DNA of 64,000 nt from Henckelia pumila. Taxonomy: Eukaryota; Streptophyta; Magnoliopsida; Lamiales; Gesneriaceae. The stretch is from positions 132,590,930 through 132,654,929 of the forward strand of contig NC_133123.1 in assembly GCF_033568475.1 (NCBI RefSeq). The letters run 5' to 3'. A program made the position numbers and the translations under genes. This document shows, piece after piece, positions 44,312 to 54,118 of this stretch; position 1 is the stretch's first letter; each line of letters opens with the position of its first letter. The notes under the pieces are model-generated. The model was given only the letters and a program-made list of their open reading frames with translations, did not search any database and was not told the origin of the DNA.

Positions 44312-47300
44312 TCACCGATAGAACGAGGCTAGAACGTAGAGCATGAGCGCTGTTGAGGCAGTTACGAGCAGTTCCTGAGACGAACAGAGTTAAATCGCAA
44401 TTAATTTGCTGAATTTTTTAAATGTTATGATGCATGTCATTTTGCGCAAATGCTAAGTTTAGGCCATCTAAATGAACAACAAATCATTCACTCGGTTTAT
44501 CACATTTCGTGTCACACTTGGCAGAACTTATTAAATTTTCCCCACGTGCCTCATAGAGGCAGAATTTAATAAATTTTCCCCACGTGCCCCATTCTATGAC
44601 TATCAGGCACGACGAACATCCAGTTGGTGTGTACAGAACATTCTTTCAAATGCATCTCTGATTTGGCCATTTTCAAATATCTAATCCAAAGAAAGTGTGG
44701 TGAGTGACATGGTTATTACCTGGTTGTTGTACAAGAAAACTGGTATATGGCCAAATGAGTATTCAACTACATTCAGAATACCAGTATACCCCTGCAATTC
44801 AACATCAGCGAAACTGTCAATTATTCAAACGAGCCAAATAGGCAGAATACAACTTTAACCTAAATAACTGGATTTTGTAAATCATTGAGCATATCTGATT
44901 TACGCAAGGATGAACGAACCATAATGATTCAGGAAACTGGTGATCATTTGAGAAATAGTTTATCGTAAAAATAATAATTAATGAATCAAATACTGCAAAT
45001 CCTGCTTAGATAAGTCATGCCAACTTTTAAACTGAATATAGAAAATTTGTCACAGATCAGATAATGGGCATCTGTCACTAGTATGTGGAATAAGGAAGCA
45101 AAAAGAGAAACCTGAAATATTATCAGAAACACCTAAAATGACTCGATGTATTACTACCTTCAATGGAAAAGGTCAGGTCCCATGGGGGAACTTGCTACCG
45201 ATAAAAAAGATTTGATAAGTAGAGAACAAAAGGACACTGCATGGCTATTATAGTTGTTCATGGCAACTGAGTGTATCCTTTTCAAGTTATAGCCAATTTA
45301 AAAGCGATGACAAAGAACTCGCCACGATGCCATTGTCAATCTTGATACATTTTTATTTTCATTTCAATCTTGTCGGATAAGGAAGGGTGTGGAGGTTGTC
45401 CGCTCATGCCAAATGCAATGTTATCTAGCAAGATGTTAGTATATATTAATGAAACTTAATTTTTCACCAACTAACCTTTTGAACACATAGAACAGCGGAA
45501 AGATCAATACAAATCAGAAATGTGACCTCATTACAAATAAGATTATACGTTTCATCTGACCATGAACTCATAAATAGATCCAATATTTTAAATTCAGGCA
45601 TCTCACATGCACATGGTGTCAATACAAGCTTCAGGTAAAAAAAAAATAATTGCTAAGCTTACCAAAGAAGCAAAAGCTACGGTACCAAAAACCAGGGCCA
45701 GAGATCGGAGTAGCCTTTTTCCCATTCGCAGCATTCTTCCTTCATCCTCACCTTCTTCCTGCATATAAAGATAAATTATAAGCGTCACGTTGAAAATTAT
45801 TCTACGTCGATCTTTCCCTAAAACGAGAAAATAAGCCTTTTTAGGGACAAATCAACCACACGTGTAAAAGCATTCAACAATTTTGTCTCACAACTTTACC
45901 GTAAAAGTGGGAGATGAGGGGGGTTCAAATGCTTTTAACTTCTCAAAAATTCGATAGACAAACACAAAGGCTATAAATTGCAAAGGTTTATACTCTGCGC
46001 TACGCTTGATAAATATCCAAGCTGTCTGCAAAATAAGGAGAATATGTAGTGATCAGTCAGTGACCCAGTGAAATGCCAAATAATAGTCAATCTGTCCCAC
46101 TCTACCTCCTAAATTCCAGCATGGGAAACAAAACGGAACCCAACAAAAAAGGTAAACCACTGCTAAATTCCTACTTACGAATACAGCTGATATTGCCATG
46201 TTAATTCGCATATCTTTAACCTCAGATTTGGAAAACCTGAAATATTGATGAAAGAATAGAAGATAGTCACGTTATGGCAATAAAAACTGTTTCTAAGCTG
46301 CATGAGGAAATGAGAAATGGATGGAAAGGTAAAATAGAACTATGAATCAAAACTTGAAAGCTAACAACACTATTTCCAATCACCAGAATATCTATCACAC
46401 AGATCCATGGAAAGAGTTTACAAAACCAAATAATGATATATAATCTAGAGTAAGAATGATCTAATAACAGTTACTAGCTAGTCAAGCTAAAAGTTTTGTT
46501 CATTTTTCTAAATTAAAGAATGAGGTATGAAGGTTAAAGACAACAAGCAGTTGACTAACTTGCAATAGGATTAATATCCAAAATACATGTTGGCATTGCT
46601 TGATAAAGACATACCTTGGGCCCCATGAGACAATTGGCTGCTTATCAGCATACTTTATATCCTTTGAAACCTGAAATTTGTTAAAAAACAAAATTAAAAA
46701 AAAAACAATAAAAATAAAAAGCAAATATTAGATCGAAGGAATCAAATATTAACAAAGAATCATTTGGTTGCAAACTACAATGGTGTACAAGAAATGAATT
46801 CTTATCGACCACAAGATCTACTTGCTGATAGACAATCATATTTGGCACCAAGCGTCTTAAGCAGGGACGAAACTAGAAATTTGGGTCGAGGGGGGCTAAG
46901 TTTTATATTAAAAAATTTATCGATAAAAAATTAAGGGACTATCCTATATATATTGTGTTATCAGGCTCTTAATTTATTTTCCTGATTTCTTGAAGGCCAC
47001 TAACACTTTTAATAACCCAAAAAAAACTAAATTTGATTATTTATGCTTAAAAAATAGTATTATATTGTATTTTAATATTTGGATTTCTTTAACAAACATT
47101 TATTTAAAGGTTTGATGAAATAAATTTGTTATTATTTATTTTTAAAATATGTTTTAAAGTTAACTTATATATAATATTTTCATAAATTTGGGTATAATTT
47201 TTGCAAGTTAACTTATTGGGTTATATATATAACCCAATAAGCATGGTGGGCTAGCCTGGGCTAGAGCCAAGGCTAGCCCACCACTATGGTCCGTCTCTGG

Positions 47301-48689
47301 TCTTAAGATTCCTAATTAAGTTGTTTTTTTCCTGAGAAAGTGTACACATGAACTATTTCTTTATTAAACCCTAAACTTATATTGCTCTAAATTGCCAGAA
47401 CACAAAGTTTGCACCTTCTAACCACCAAACACAATTTCCAGGGAAAATTTTGGTGGATCCACATAAGACTAGCATATGGTCCTTCCATGAGATTAACTGT
47501 CCTGCTAATGCCTTTTGCTTGTGTTTGAGGTTTTCTTTCTTGTAGGATTGAGGAGTGACAATTTCTTAGACGGAGAACTTTACGAAATGACTTCTCTGAT
47601 ATATATTCCCTCAAGAAACATTTGAAGTTTAAGTTTTTGAAATCAAATTATTTCAAATCCATAAAGTAAATCCATTATGATTTCATGATCAATCTCACAA
47701 ATCTCTCCAGTCAAATCAAACTAATATATGCAAATGCAGCCTTACAGATAAAAGAGTACTTGGAATTAACTTGTTTACATATGACATTGCATGATTAACC
47801 TTCTTCCTTAAGTTATGTTAAGGAGGCAAATCCGTAACCAGTAATTCATGAGGCTACTGATCTCAATATTAAAAAATTGAGAAGCATACCAAAATCCATA
47901 CCTTAAACGTACCGATTGTCTCACCCTTCTTCCTTTTCGTCAGCTGCGACATCATTATTGCGTCATAGGCCTTTTCTAACTGAAACAGACAATTTATGAG
48001 TAAATTTGTGGGAATTTAAAGTTTAGAACATACAAACATCTTCTGAATACATTTAACAAAAATTATAACGGTAAAATAGATTTATAATTAACCTACTCGG
48101 GTGGCTGTGGCTTCGTCACCTCTCCTGTTAGCATCCTTTAGCTTTTTTGTATAAGCTGCCTTTACCATATCAAATCCCTCGAGGGGATTCACACCTATAA
48201 CCTGGATGCAAAACACAAATTAGTCAAGCAATTATACAGCGGTTGGACATACTGGGAGCCCGGAGCAACCTAGAGAAAAACATTTTCGAAGTTGGCAATT
48301 AAAATATCTGTAAATCCAAGTGACTGGGCCACCCCTAGATAACACAAATGTAGCAAACAAATAGGTAAATGTGCATACTAAATCACCTCGTATGGATTAA
48401 AATCACTGTTTGCGCCGGAACTACCGGCGGCTGAGAATGCAGCACACACCACTCCTTTGCTGCTCACTGGGTAAATCCTTGAAATCCTGAAGACAATAAC
48501 ACCGATATCCTCAATTCAAACGGAGTGGAAAAACTAAACTAAGGTAAAGTGAATTCTCATGGCACTACAAATGCTGTACCTGAGAAATGAAGTGGGAAAT
48601 TGACCTAATGGAGGTAAACCGCCTTTGAGGAAGCATCTCCTAGGAAGCAATTGCGAAGTGTTGGGGATTTGGATCCCTGGTAAAGCCAT
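44312..48689 (-). CDS. CPP1/CDF1-like plastid protein (DUF3353, J-like domain and membrane helices), 10 exons
   Basis: Exons on the minus strand: 48689-48580, 48486-48387, 48201-48097, 47979-47902, 46670-46615, 46236-46179, 46025-45900, 45758-45663, 44791-44720, 44374-44312; all introns GT-AG and all phases fit, giving 287 residues. The N-terminus (about 1-55) is Ser/Arg-rich and looks like a plastid transit peptide. A J-like region (about 68-120: PYEVIGVNPLEGFDMVKAAYTKKL to LEKAYDAIM) lacks the HPD triad of true DnaJ proteins. About four hydrophobic segments follow in residues 160-287, the last near the C-terminus (ASTALMLYVLASFYR). The family includes CPP1, a chaperone-like protein of the thylakoid/envelope that stabilises protochlorophyllide oxidoreductase, and the CDF1 protein. 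Which paralogue this is was not decided. A hAT-type MITE lies in intron 4. Confidence 0.9.
46862..47299. mobile_element. hAT-type MITE in intron 4 of the DUF3353 gene
   Basis: It begins CAGGGACG and ends CGTCTCTG, an imperfect terminal inverted repeat of hAT type, and is flanked by the 8-bp duplication GTCTTAAG (46854-46861 and 47300-47307). Inside it near 47240-47285 there is a short palindrome (GTGGGCTAGCC with GGCTAGCCCAC). 438 bp, non-coding. Confidence 0.88.
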
Positions 48690-49664
48690 GAATTCGAGGA
48701 ATTTTGGTGCTTGTAGGAAATGTGGTCGACTTTAGTAGATTGGGGATTAGGGTTCAGGTTTTATGGTGGATTTTTTTTCCCGAATTTCGATTATTTGGTT
48801 AAATTTATTTCAGTAGTTCATGATGTTATATATTTTGTGAATTTATGATTTATGACAATTTATAAATAAATTGTTAAAATATTTAAATGGGATAAGATAA
48901 CGAAGTTTAAAAACATTGACATATCATTAGTATCAATTTGCTTTTGGACACGATTATGTCATTTGTTTTAGCTCTATTTAATCTAAATTTATTCTAATCG
49001 TTAAATAATTTTTATATCTATAAATTCCAGTTTCGTTTTTTTTAAGACATAAATTTCATTTTCTTTGGTTTACGTTTAAGTTAGTTTCTATACTAAATAA
49101 ATTTTCTGGTCATCCACTCTAGAAATAATATGTTTTTCAAAAGACACAACACTAGAAACAAAAAAAACAATAATATGATTTGTTCGTGTTGTTTGAATTG
49201 GTGAAATAATTGAATTCGTAGTTAAATTATCACAGGTTTGAATTTTAGGACCGATATTTTTTTGATAGAATATATCATGTTGAACTTATGTATTTATTAA
49301 TTTCTACCTAGAAAAAAAGTGTGATTATTCCATCTCCAATATGTTTTTTGAAAAATGATTGTATCCATTTCTTAGTTGAGCACCTTTTTTATTAAAATAA
49401 TTATTATATTTATATCCATTTCTTAGGTGGAGACAGAAAATCAAATATTGACTAATTACGTGCAATTTCATATATTTATCTCCACAAAAATTATAAAAGA
49501 TACAAGTCTTAAATTAAACTAAATAAATACATAAAATATAACTATATTATAATACTTGTGAATGCAAATTACCCTTCATAAAACTATTTCTCCCAAGAAA
49601 TGGTGATTATAATTAACATTGAAATAAACATATTTTCTTAATTTGTTTATATTTTAATATCGTT
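48690..49664. other. Region between DUF3353 gene start and ERF gene end
   Basis: About 975 bp, very AT-rich. It must hold the promoter of the DUF3353 gene (near 48690-48800) and the 3' UTR of the ERF gene (near 49664). No gene or clear repeat seen. Confidence 0.55.
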
Positions 49665-50360
49665 CTAAAAATAAAAATTCTGCTGATTCAGACAAGATTG
49701 AGTGGTCCCCGAATTCTCAGACAAACCAAGCAATTCTTCCAAATACTCCGACCCCAAATCCTCCAAAACCAACATATTCTCTTTAACACTAACTTCACCA
49801 CTTTGGTATGTCTTTTGTTTCTTACTATTAACTTTTCTTTGCATGGAGTATCTCTTCTTCAATGCCAACACCGGCGAGCTCCCGGCCTCGAAAGTGCACC
49901 ACCCCATTTCTCTAAGAGATTCATACACCACCTCCGCCGGGAAATTGAGCACCGCCGCATTGCCACGCAAAGCGAACGCCGCCTGATCGTATGCCAGCGC
50001 CGCTTCCTCCGCGGTGTCGAACGTCCCTATCCATACTCTCACGCTGTTCCTAGAGGAGTCCCTTATCTCCGCCGCGTACTTCCCCCACGGCCTCATCCTA
50101 ACACCTCGATACATCGGTTCTTTGACGGACTCCTCGACAAATTGTCCCGTACTACTACTACTACTCGAGTGGTACGGGTCGACCTGATCGTGACCATCGG
50201 ATAAAACTCCGTACAGAACCATATCTTCGGAGTCGTTCTCATTGAAAGGAAGGAACTGGGATTCAAGAGAATTATGAGGTGCACCATATGATGAATACGA
50301 ATACGAAGACGAATCGGGTACGAAATGAGAGAATGGGTAATGTAGATAGGAAGAATCCAT
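49665..50360 (-). CDS. ERF transcription factor, group IX (ERF1/ORA59/ERF15-like)
   Basis: An intronless 231-residue protein; ATG at 50360. A single AP2/ERF domain lies at about 84-141 ([18 protein letters not shown], then [21 protein letters not shown], then [11 protein letters not shown]). The ERF-subclass Ala and Asp residues (AAEIR and TFDTAE) fit GCC-box binding. The C-terminal [13 protein letters not shown] (about 199-211) is the acidic EDLL-type activation motif of group IX. The N-terminal third is rich in Ser and Tyr. A basic patch [16 protein letters not shown] (168-183) may be a nuclear signal. Such factors act in the nucleus in jasmonate and ethylene defence responses. Its upstream region has a tight cluster of stress-type elements. 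No lesion was seen. Confidence 0.94.
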   Translation of the reverse strand: MDSSYLHYPFSHFVPDSSSYSYSSYGAPHNSLESQFLPFNENDSEDMVLYGVLSDGHDQVDPYHSSSSSSTGQFVEESVKEPMYRGVRMRPWGKYAAEIRDSSRNSVRVWIGTFDTAEEAALAYDQAAFALRGNAAVLNFPAEVVYESLREMGWCTFEAGSSPVLALKKRYSMQRKVNSKKQKTYQSGEVSVKENMLVLEDLGSEYLEELLGLSENSGTTQSCLNQQNFYF

Positions 50361-50379
50361 GAATGAATATGAAAAGTTT

Positions 50380-50405
50380 GTCTTGTGTATATAGATAGAT
50401 ATATA
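50380..50405 (-). promoter_or_regulatory. Probable TATA box region of the ERF gene
   Basis: On the minus strand CTATATATCTATCTATATACAC lies 20-45 nt before the ATG-proximal leader. The exact TATA copy used is uncertain because the motif is repeated. Confidence 0.45.
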
Positions 50406-50644
50406 GGCTATAGCTGGCTTGATTAGATACAGATTTGGAGTACTAGGGGTGTTTGAAGTCTTGGTTTTGATTTGATTTCAGTTGGTCTAATTTGGTTACG
50501 TGAGAATTCTAGTTTCTGGAATTTCAGACAAGTATATATAGGGAGCGGGGAATGCAGTGGTACTAGCTAGGACAAAAGTTACGTTCTTGTAATAATGGTC
50601 TACAAAATTTATATCTTCGTCATTATTAAATATATAATTGGTTG

Positions 50645-50692
50645 CACGTGGGTCAAAGCATAGTTTGACCGTGGCGGCATGTGGTGACGTCA
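50645..50692 (-). promoter_or_regulatory. Stress cis-element cluster upstream of the ERF gene
   Basis: Within 48 bp, about 290-330 bp upstream of the ATG, stand a G-box CACGTG (50645-50650), two W-box cores (GTCAA at 50652, TTTGACC at 50664-50670), a GCC core (50673-50678, minus strand GCCGCC) and the bZIP/TGA palindrome TGACGTCA (50685-50692). Confidence 0.65.
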
Positions 50693-51459
50693 GCAAGGGG
50701 TTTGGGTTGAGGTGGGGTGTGGTTTGTGCTACTATTTGGTCCACAGTCCACTTGGAAAGAAGGGTGATTTGTGAAGTGGCCAATTGGCCATGATTGATTT
50801 CACAGGCACCAATCCAAAAGTAGGCCCATCAATATTATATTTTAGTTCGATTATTTAAATCGGTTGTCGAATTATCTGATATATATTGTTACCATTCACA
50901 TCGATAATATTGCAATTAATTTGAAAATTTAATATTTCTAATTTAAAATTGGTTTAAACTACAATAGTAAAATCTAAATCCTAATTCTATTTTTATTTCA
51001 AAAAAAAAAAAAATCCTAATTCTATTTAATAATATGTATATATGTGTGTATGCCAATGTGTGCGCGCACGTGGGGTTTCAAACTTTTAATTATCACTGGC
51101 TATCGATGCACCTGTGGTACATGTGCAATTTCGATATTGACTATTTTGATAAGCGGTTCTTTTAAATTGAAAATTATAATGGATATTATCAGATAATACA
51201 GGGATTGTAATTTTGACCGACTATTTTGTCATTTATCATTAAAAATCGATGAGTATTTTTAAGGGTGGATATGTAATTTGATTTTGATGTTATCTTGATG
51301 GACCAAATCGATTAGTACAAGTGTATCACGCTTTATATATAGTATATATATATTGTGAAATGGATTGATATAGTGGGGAACTTTAGTATTGTGATGATGA
51401 ATTAATTGGCTGCTTGGCCTCACATGTCCATGTACATACATTAGTAATGTTACTAGCTA

Positions 51460-51557
51460 TTTGAACTTGTGGAGAAGTTTGACCATTTTGATAATTACTT
51501 GTGCATGGTTTGAACTTGTGGGGAAGTTTGACCATTTTGATAATTACTTGTGCATGG
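51460..51557. repeat. 49-bp tandem duplication
   Basis: Two adjacent units (51460-51508 and 51509-51557) beginning TTTGAACTTGTGG differ at one base. Each contains GTTTGACC, a W-box core. Confidence 0.92.
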
Positions 51558-52858
51558 TCAAAAGTATTATGTGTTGTCATTCTATCTTAAATTTTCAAAT
51601 AAAATATGAAGTTGGTGCTCGAGCTAATGTTACTTAACCTTGAGTCGAGCTTTGATCGGACTAATCATATCCCTAATTTCGATAGCATCATTTTATAGTC
51701 ATGTTTTTTTTTTTTTTGCCAACTTTATAGTCATGTTAAACATCGTGTTGTTGCAATTTGCAAATATGTGGACGCTCTCACTCTTAAAGTGATGGACATT
51801 TGAATTAATTTTTTAAAAAGACGTGTCATTTACATTCATATCTAATGAGATAAACTAGAAATTGTATTAGGAGATTCACATTTCACACTGCAATCGATGA
51901 GGTCAAAAACCATTGATAACTATAATTTCGGGAAAATCGTTGTTCTGATATGATAATTTTGTAACTTGGTAATTTTGATCATATATGTTTTCAGATTTTA
52001 ACACACACTAGTTTATGTCACCGTTGTATTAGTGACACATCAACGTCACATCGAAAGAGAACTAAAATTGACAAAAACAATAAAATAGCGAATCAAAACC
52101 GAAATTTGATAATATAGAAGAGTGAAATCATAAAGAGACAAATATCTAATATCAAAAAAAAATTTCCTATACTTATCGAAAATTTTAAAACATGTTAGGG
52201 GTTCGGCTATATCAAGATGCATGTATGAAACTTTTATTTTAATGAACAAATATATGGTACTATTTTGTAAGTATTATGGTCAACAAATTCCAGAAGTTTT
52301 TGAAAGTCATGAGAAGTTCAAAGATTTACTTAGTGGTCAAAAGCACCAAACAGGGGAAAAAATAATTAAATAAATAGTCTGGATTTGATGATTGAAGGGT
52401 TTGATTTATCTTGTTTGCCCCAAACGTGAAAAATAAAGTGGTCTTAAAAGCAATATCAATAAAGTTAGCAAAATTATTAGTCTTTTATAAATTATATATG
52501 TGTGTGTGAAAACAAAATATGTAAAGAAAAGCTAGTGCACGTGTGTCCGTTGACCATGGCAGACCAATTGCGATAACAGTAGAAGTTAAAACATAATTAG
52601 ATTTTGAAATCCATAACTTCAATTAACTAAATGGTTTACGGCGAAACAATTTATCAAATTCATCAAATTCTAAGCTCATATTTTAATTTTTACGCATAAA
52701 TAATATGATATCATTGGAGGAATTTAAAATTCTTCTCATTAACATAAAATATTACTATATAAACATATCATATTTAAAGACTATGAACATATTTAATTTT
52801 CTAAACAAGAAAGATACATTTGAATAAAAAATTTGAAATCCGCAACTTACTAACCACT

Positions 52859-53826
52859 TGTAATCCACAAAATATAATGAGGGTGTACTCCGAATCCTGA
52901 AAATTTGTACGTCAACAGCAATAACAGCAGCAACAAAGATGAACAAAGTCGAGGCGAGAGAAACTCTCTATCCGCAAGACGAAATTGCCCGTTAACAGTG
53001 CTCAACGTTGGCGGCAATCGTCCCTAAGATACAACGACTAACTATCGTGATATAGCAGCACTACAAATATCACGAACTTCAGCGAACGAAAATACGTTTC
53101 AACTTTTTTTTTTAGAAAGTGAGGGAGAGATTTTTCAGAAATCTGATGTATACGTTATCAGATGTTTCTGTATATCTTTTCTGTGTTATAACCACCGTAT
53201 ATATAGTTTTATACACGAAACAACACATTTGAAGGCGTAAGGATGCAACCCATGACAGAAAAATCACAGAAAAAAGTCGTGACTTTTCAGTCTGCAGAAG
53301 GCGCGCTCGGTCGGTTATTTTTGACCGACCGAGCGCCCTACCTTGGCAAAACATTCTGCCTCGGAAAAATAAAGGTGCGCTCGGTAAGTAAAATTTGGCG
53401 GACCGAGCGCCCAACTTTTCTGAAGCCCACTATCTCGCAAGGTGAGGGCTGCGCTCGGTCGGTAAAAATCCACCGATCGAGCGCACTAAAAATAATAAAT
53501 TTTATTTATTTAATTTTTTTTAACCAAATTTTATTCAAAAAGAATAATTGATTATAAAACCTCGCATCGCTGCGCCGGCCGCGCGTGTGTGTTTGTTGCA
53601 TTTATTAGCGTCTTGCCCCTTTACAAAATATCCAGTGCCCTAAGGGCCCAATCCCATAATCCAAAGTTAGATTATATAAGGTGAACAATACATTGAACAT
53701 GTTTCAATGTGGGACAAACCAAAACAATTTTTTCCTCCAATTTATTTCATCAAATTCAAACTATTCCAACACAATTCAAATAAGTCTTTCAAGCCCATTT
53801 ACACAATTCATTCAACATTTCCAACA
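52859..53826 (-). repeat. Element E: Copia-like LTR, minus strand
   Basis: On the minus strand a start TGTTGGAAATGTTGAATG (53826) and an end GGATTACA (52859) enclose about 968 bp with a TATA box (CTATATATACGG, 53205-53194) and three CpG-rich hairpins 95-285 bp upstream of it. A primer site or target duplication was not found (flanks CCACT and CAAAA differ), so the limits are provisional and it may be a degraded end of an element rather than a clean solo LTR. The start sequence is typical of plant Ty1/Copia LTRs. Confidence 0.55.
53303..53484 (-). repeat. Three CpG-rich hairpins in element E, 74-bp step
   Basis: Hairpins begin at 53303 (13-bp stem GCGCTCGGTCGGT, 8-nt loop), 53377 (9-bp stem GCGCTCGGT) and 53451 (13-bp stem with one mismatch). 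The step is exactly 74 bp both times. Spacers are unrelated in sequence. Confidence 0.92.
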
Positions 53827-53960
53827 CAAAATATTGAGGATGATTATATACATGATTCTGTGTGTTTTTATTTAAATGGGGTTTGATTTTTGAATCAAAC
53901 TTAACAACAGCAATATGAAACGAACAAAAATATCCAATAGTTTTGTTTTCGTGCGTGTTT

Positions 53961-54118
53961 GTTTAATTAGGCAGCTTCTATGCTACACCGCGTGTTCTTC
54001 ACCCGGTGCAGCATCTGCCCTTCATGGGACATGGGGCCCACACATTTTTGTGGGCTCCAAGCCCCATGAAGGGCCAAGATCCACCGGGTGAAGAACACCC
54101 GGTGGAGCATAGAAGCTC
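53961..54118. mobile_element. Mutator-type fold-back MITE, main part (split by element D)
   Basis: After the 9-bp GTTTAATTA (53961-53969) an element begins GGCAGCTTCTATGC and folds back on itself to GCATAGAAGCTC at 54118, with an inner palindrome around GGGCCCACACATTTTTGTGGGC. Its last bases (CCC, 62001-62003) and the second GTTTAATTA (62004-62012) lie on the far side of element D. The 9-bp duplication suits a Mutator-like MITE. Confidence 0.78.
54114..54118. repeat. Target-site duplication AGCTC of element D, left copy
   Basis: AGCTC here and at 61996-62000 flank element D exactly. Confidence 0.92.

Larger units (their letters stand above)
50361..52858. other. Upstream and intergenic region beyond the ERF gene
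   Basis: About 2.5 kb, AT-rich, with the ERF promoter in its first 450 bp and a 49-bp tandem duplication at 51460-51557. No other gene is supportable. Confidence 0.6.

Noticed and set aside
49698-50204. 168-codon plus-strand frame over the ERF gene
   Set aside because: Antisense shadow of the AP2 domain coding region.
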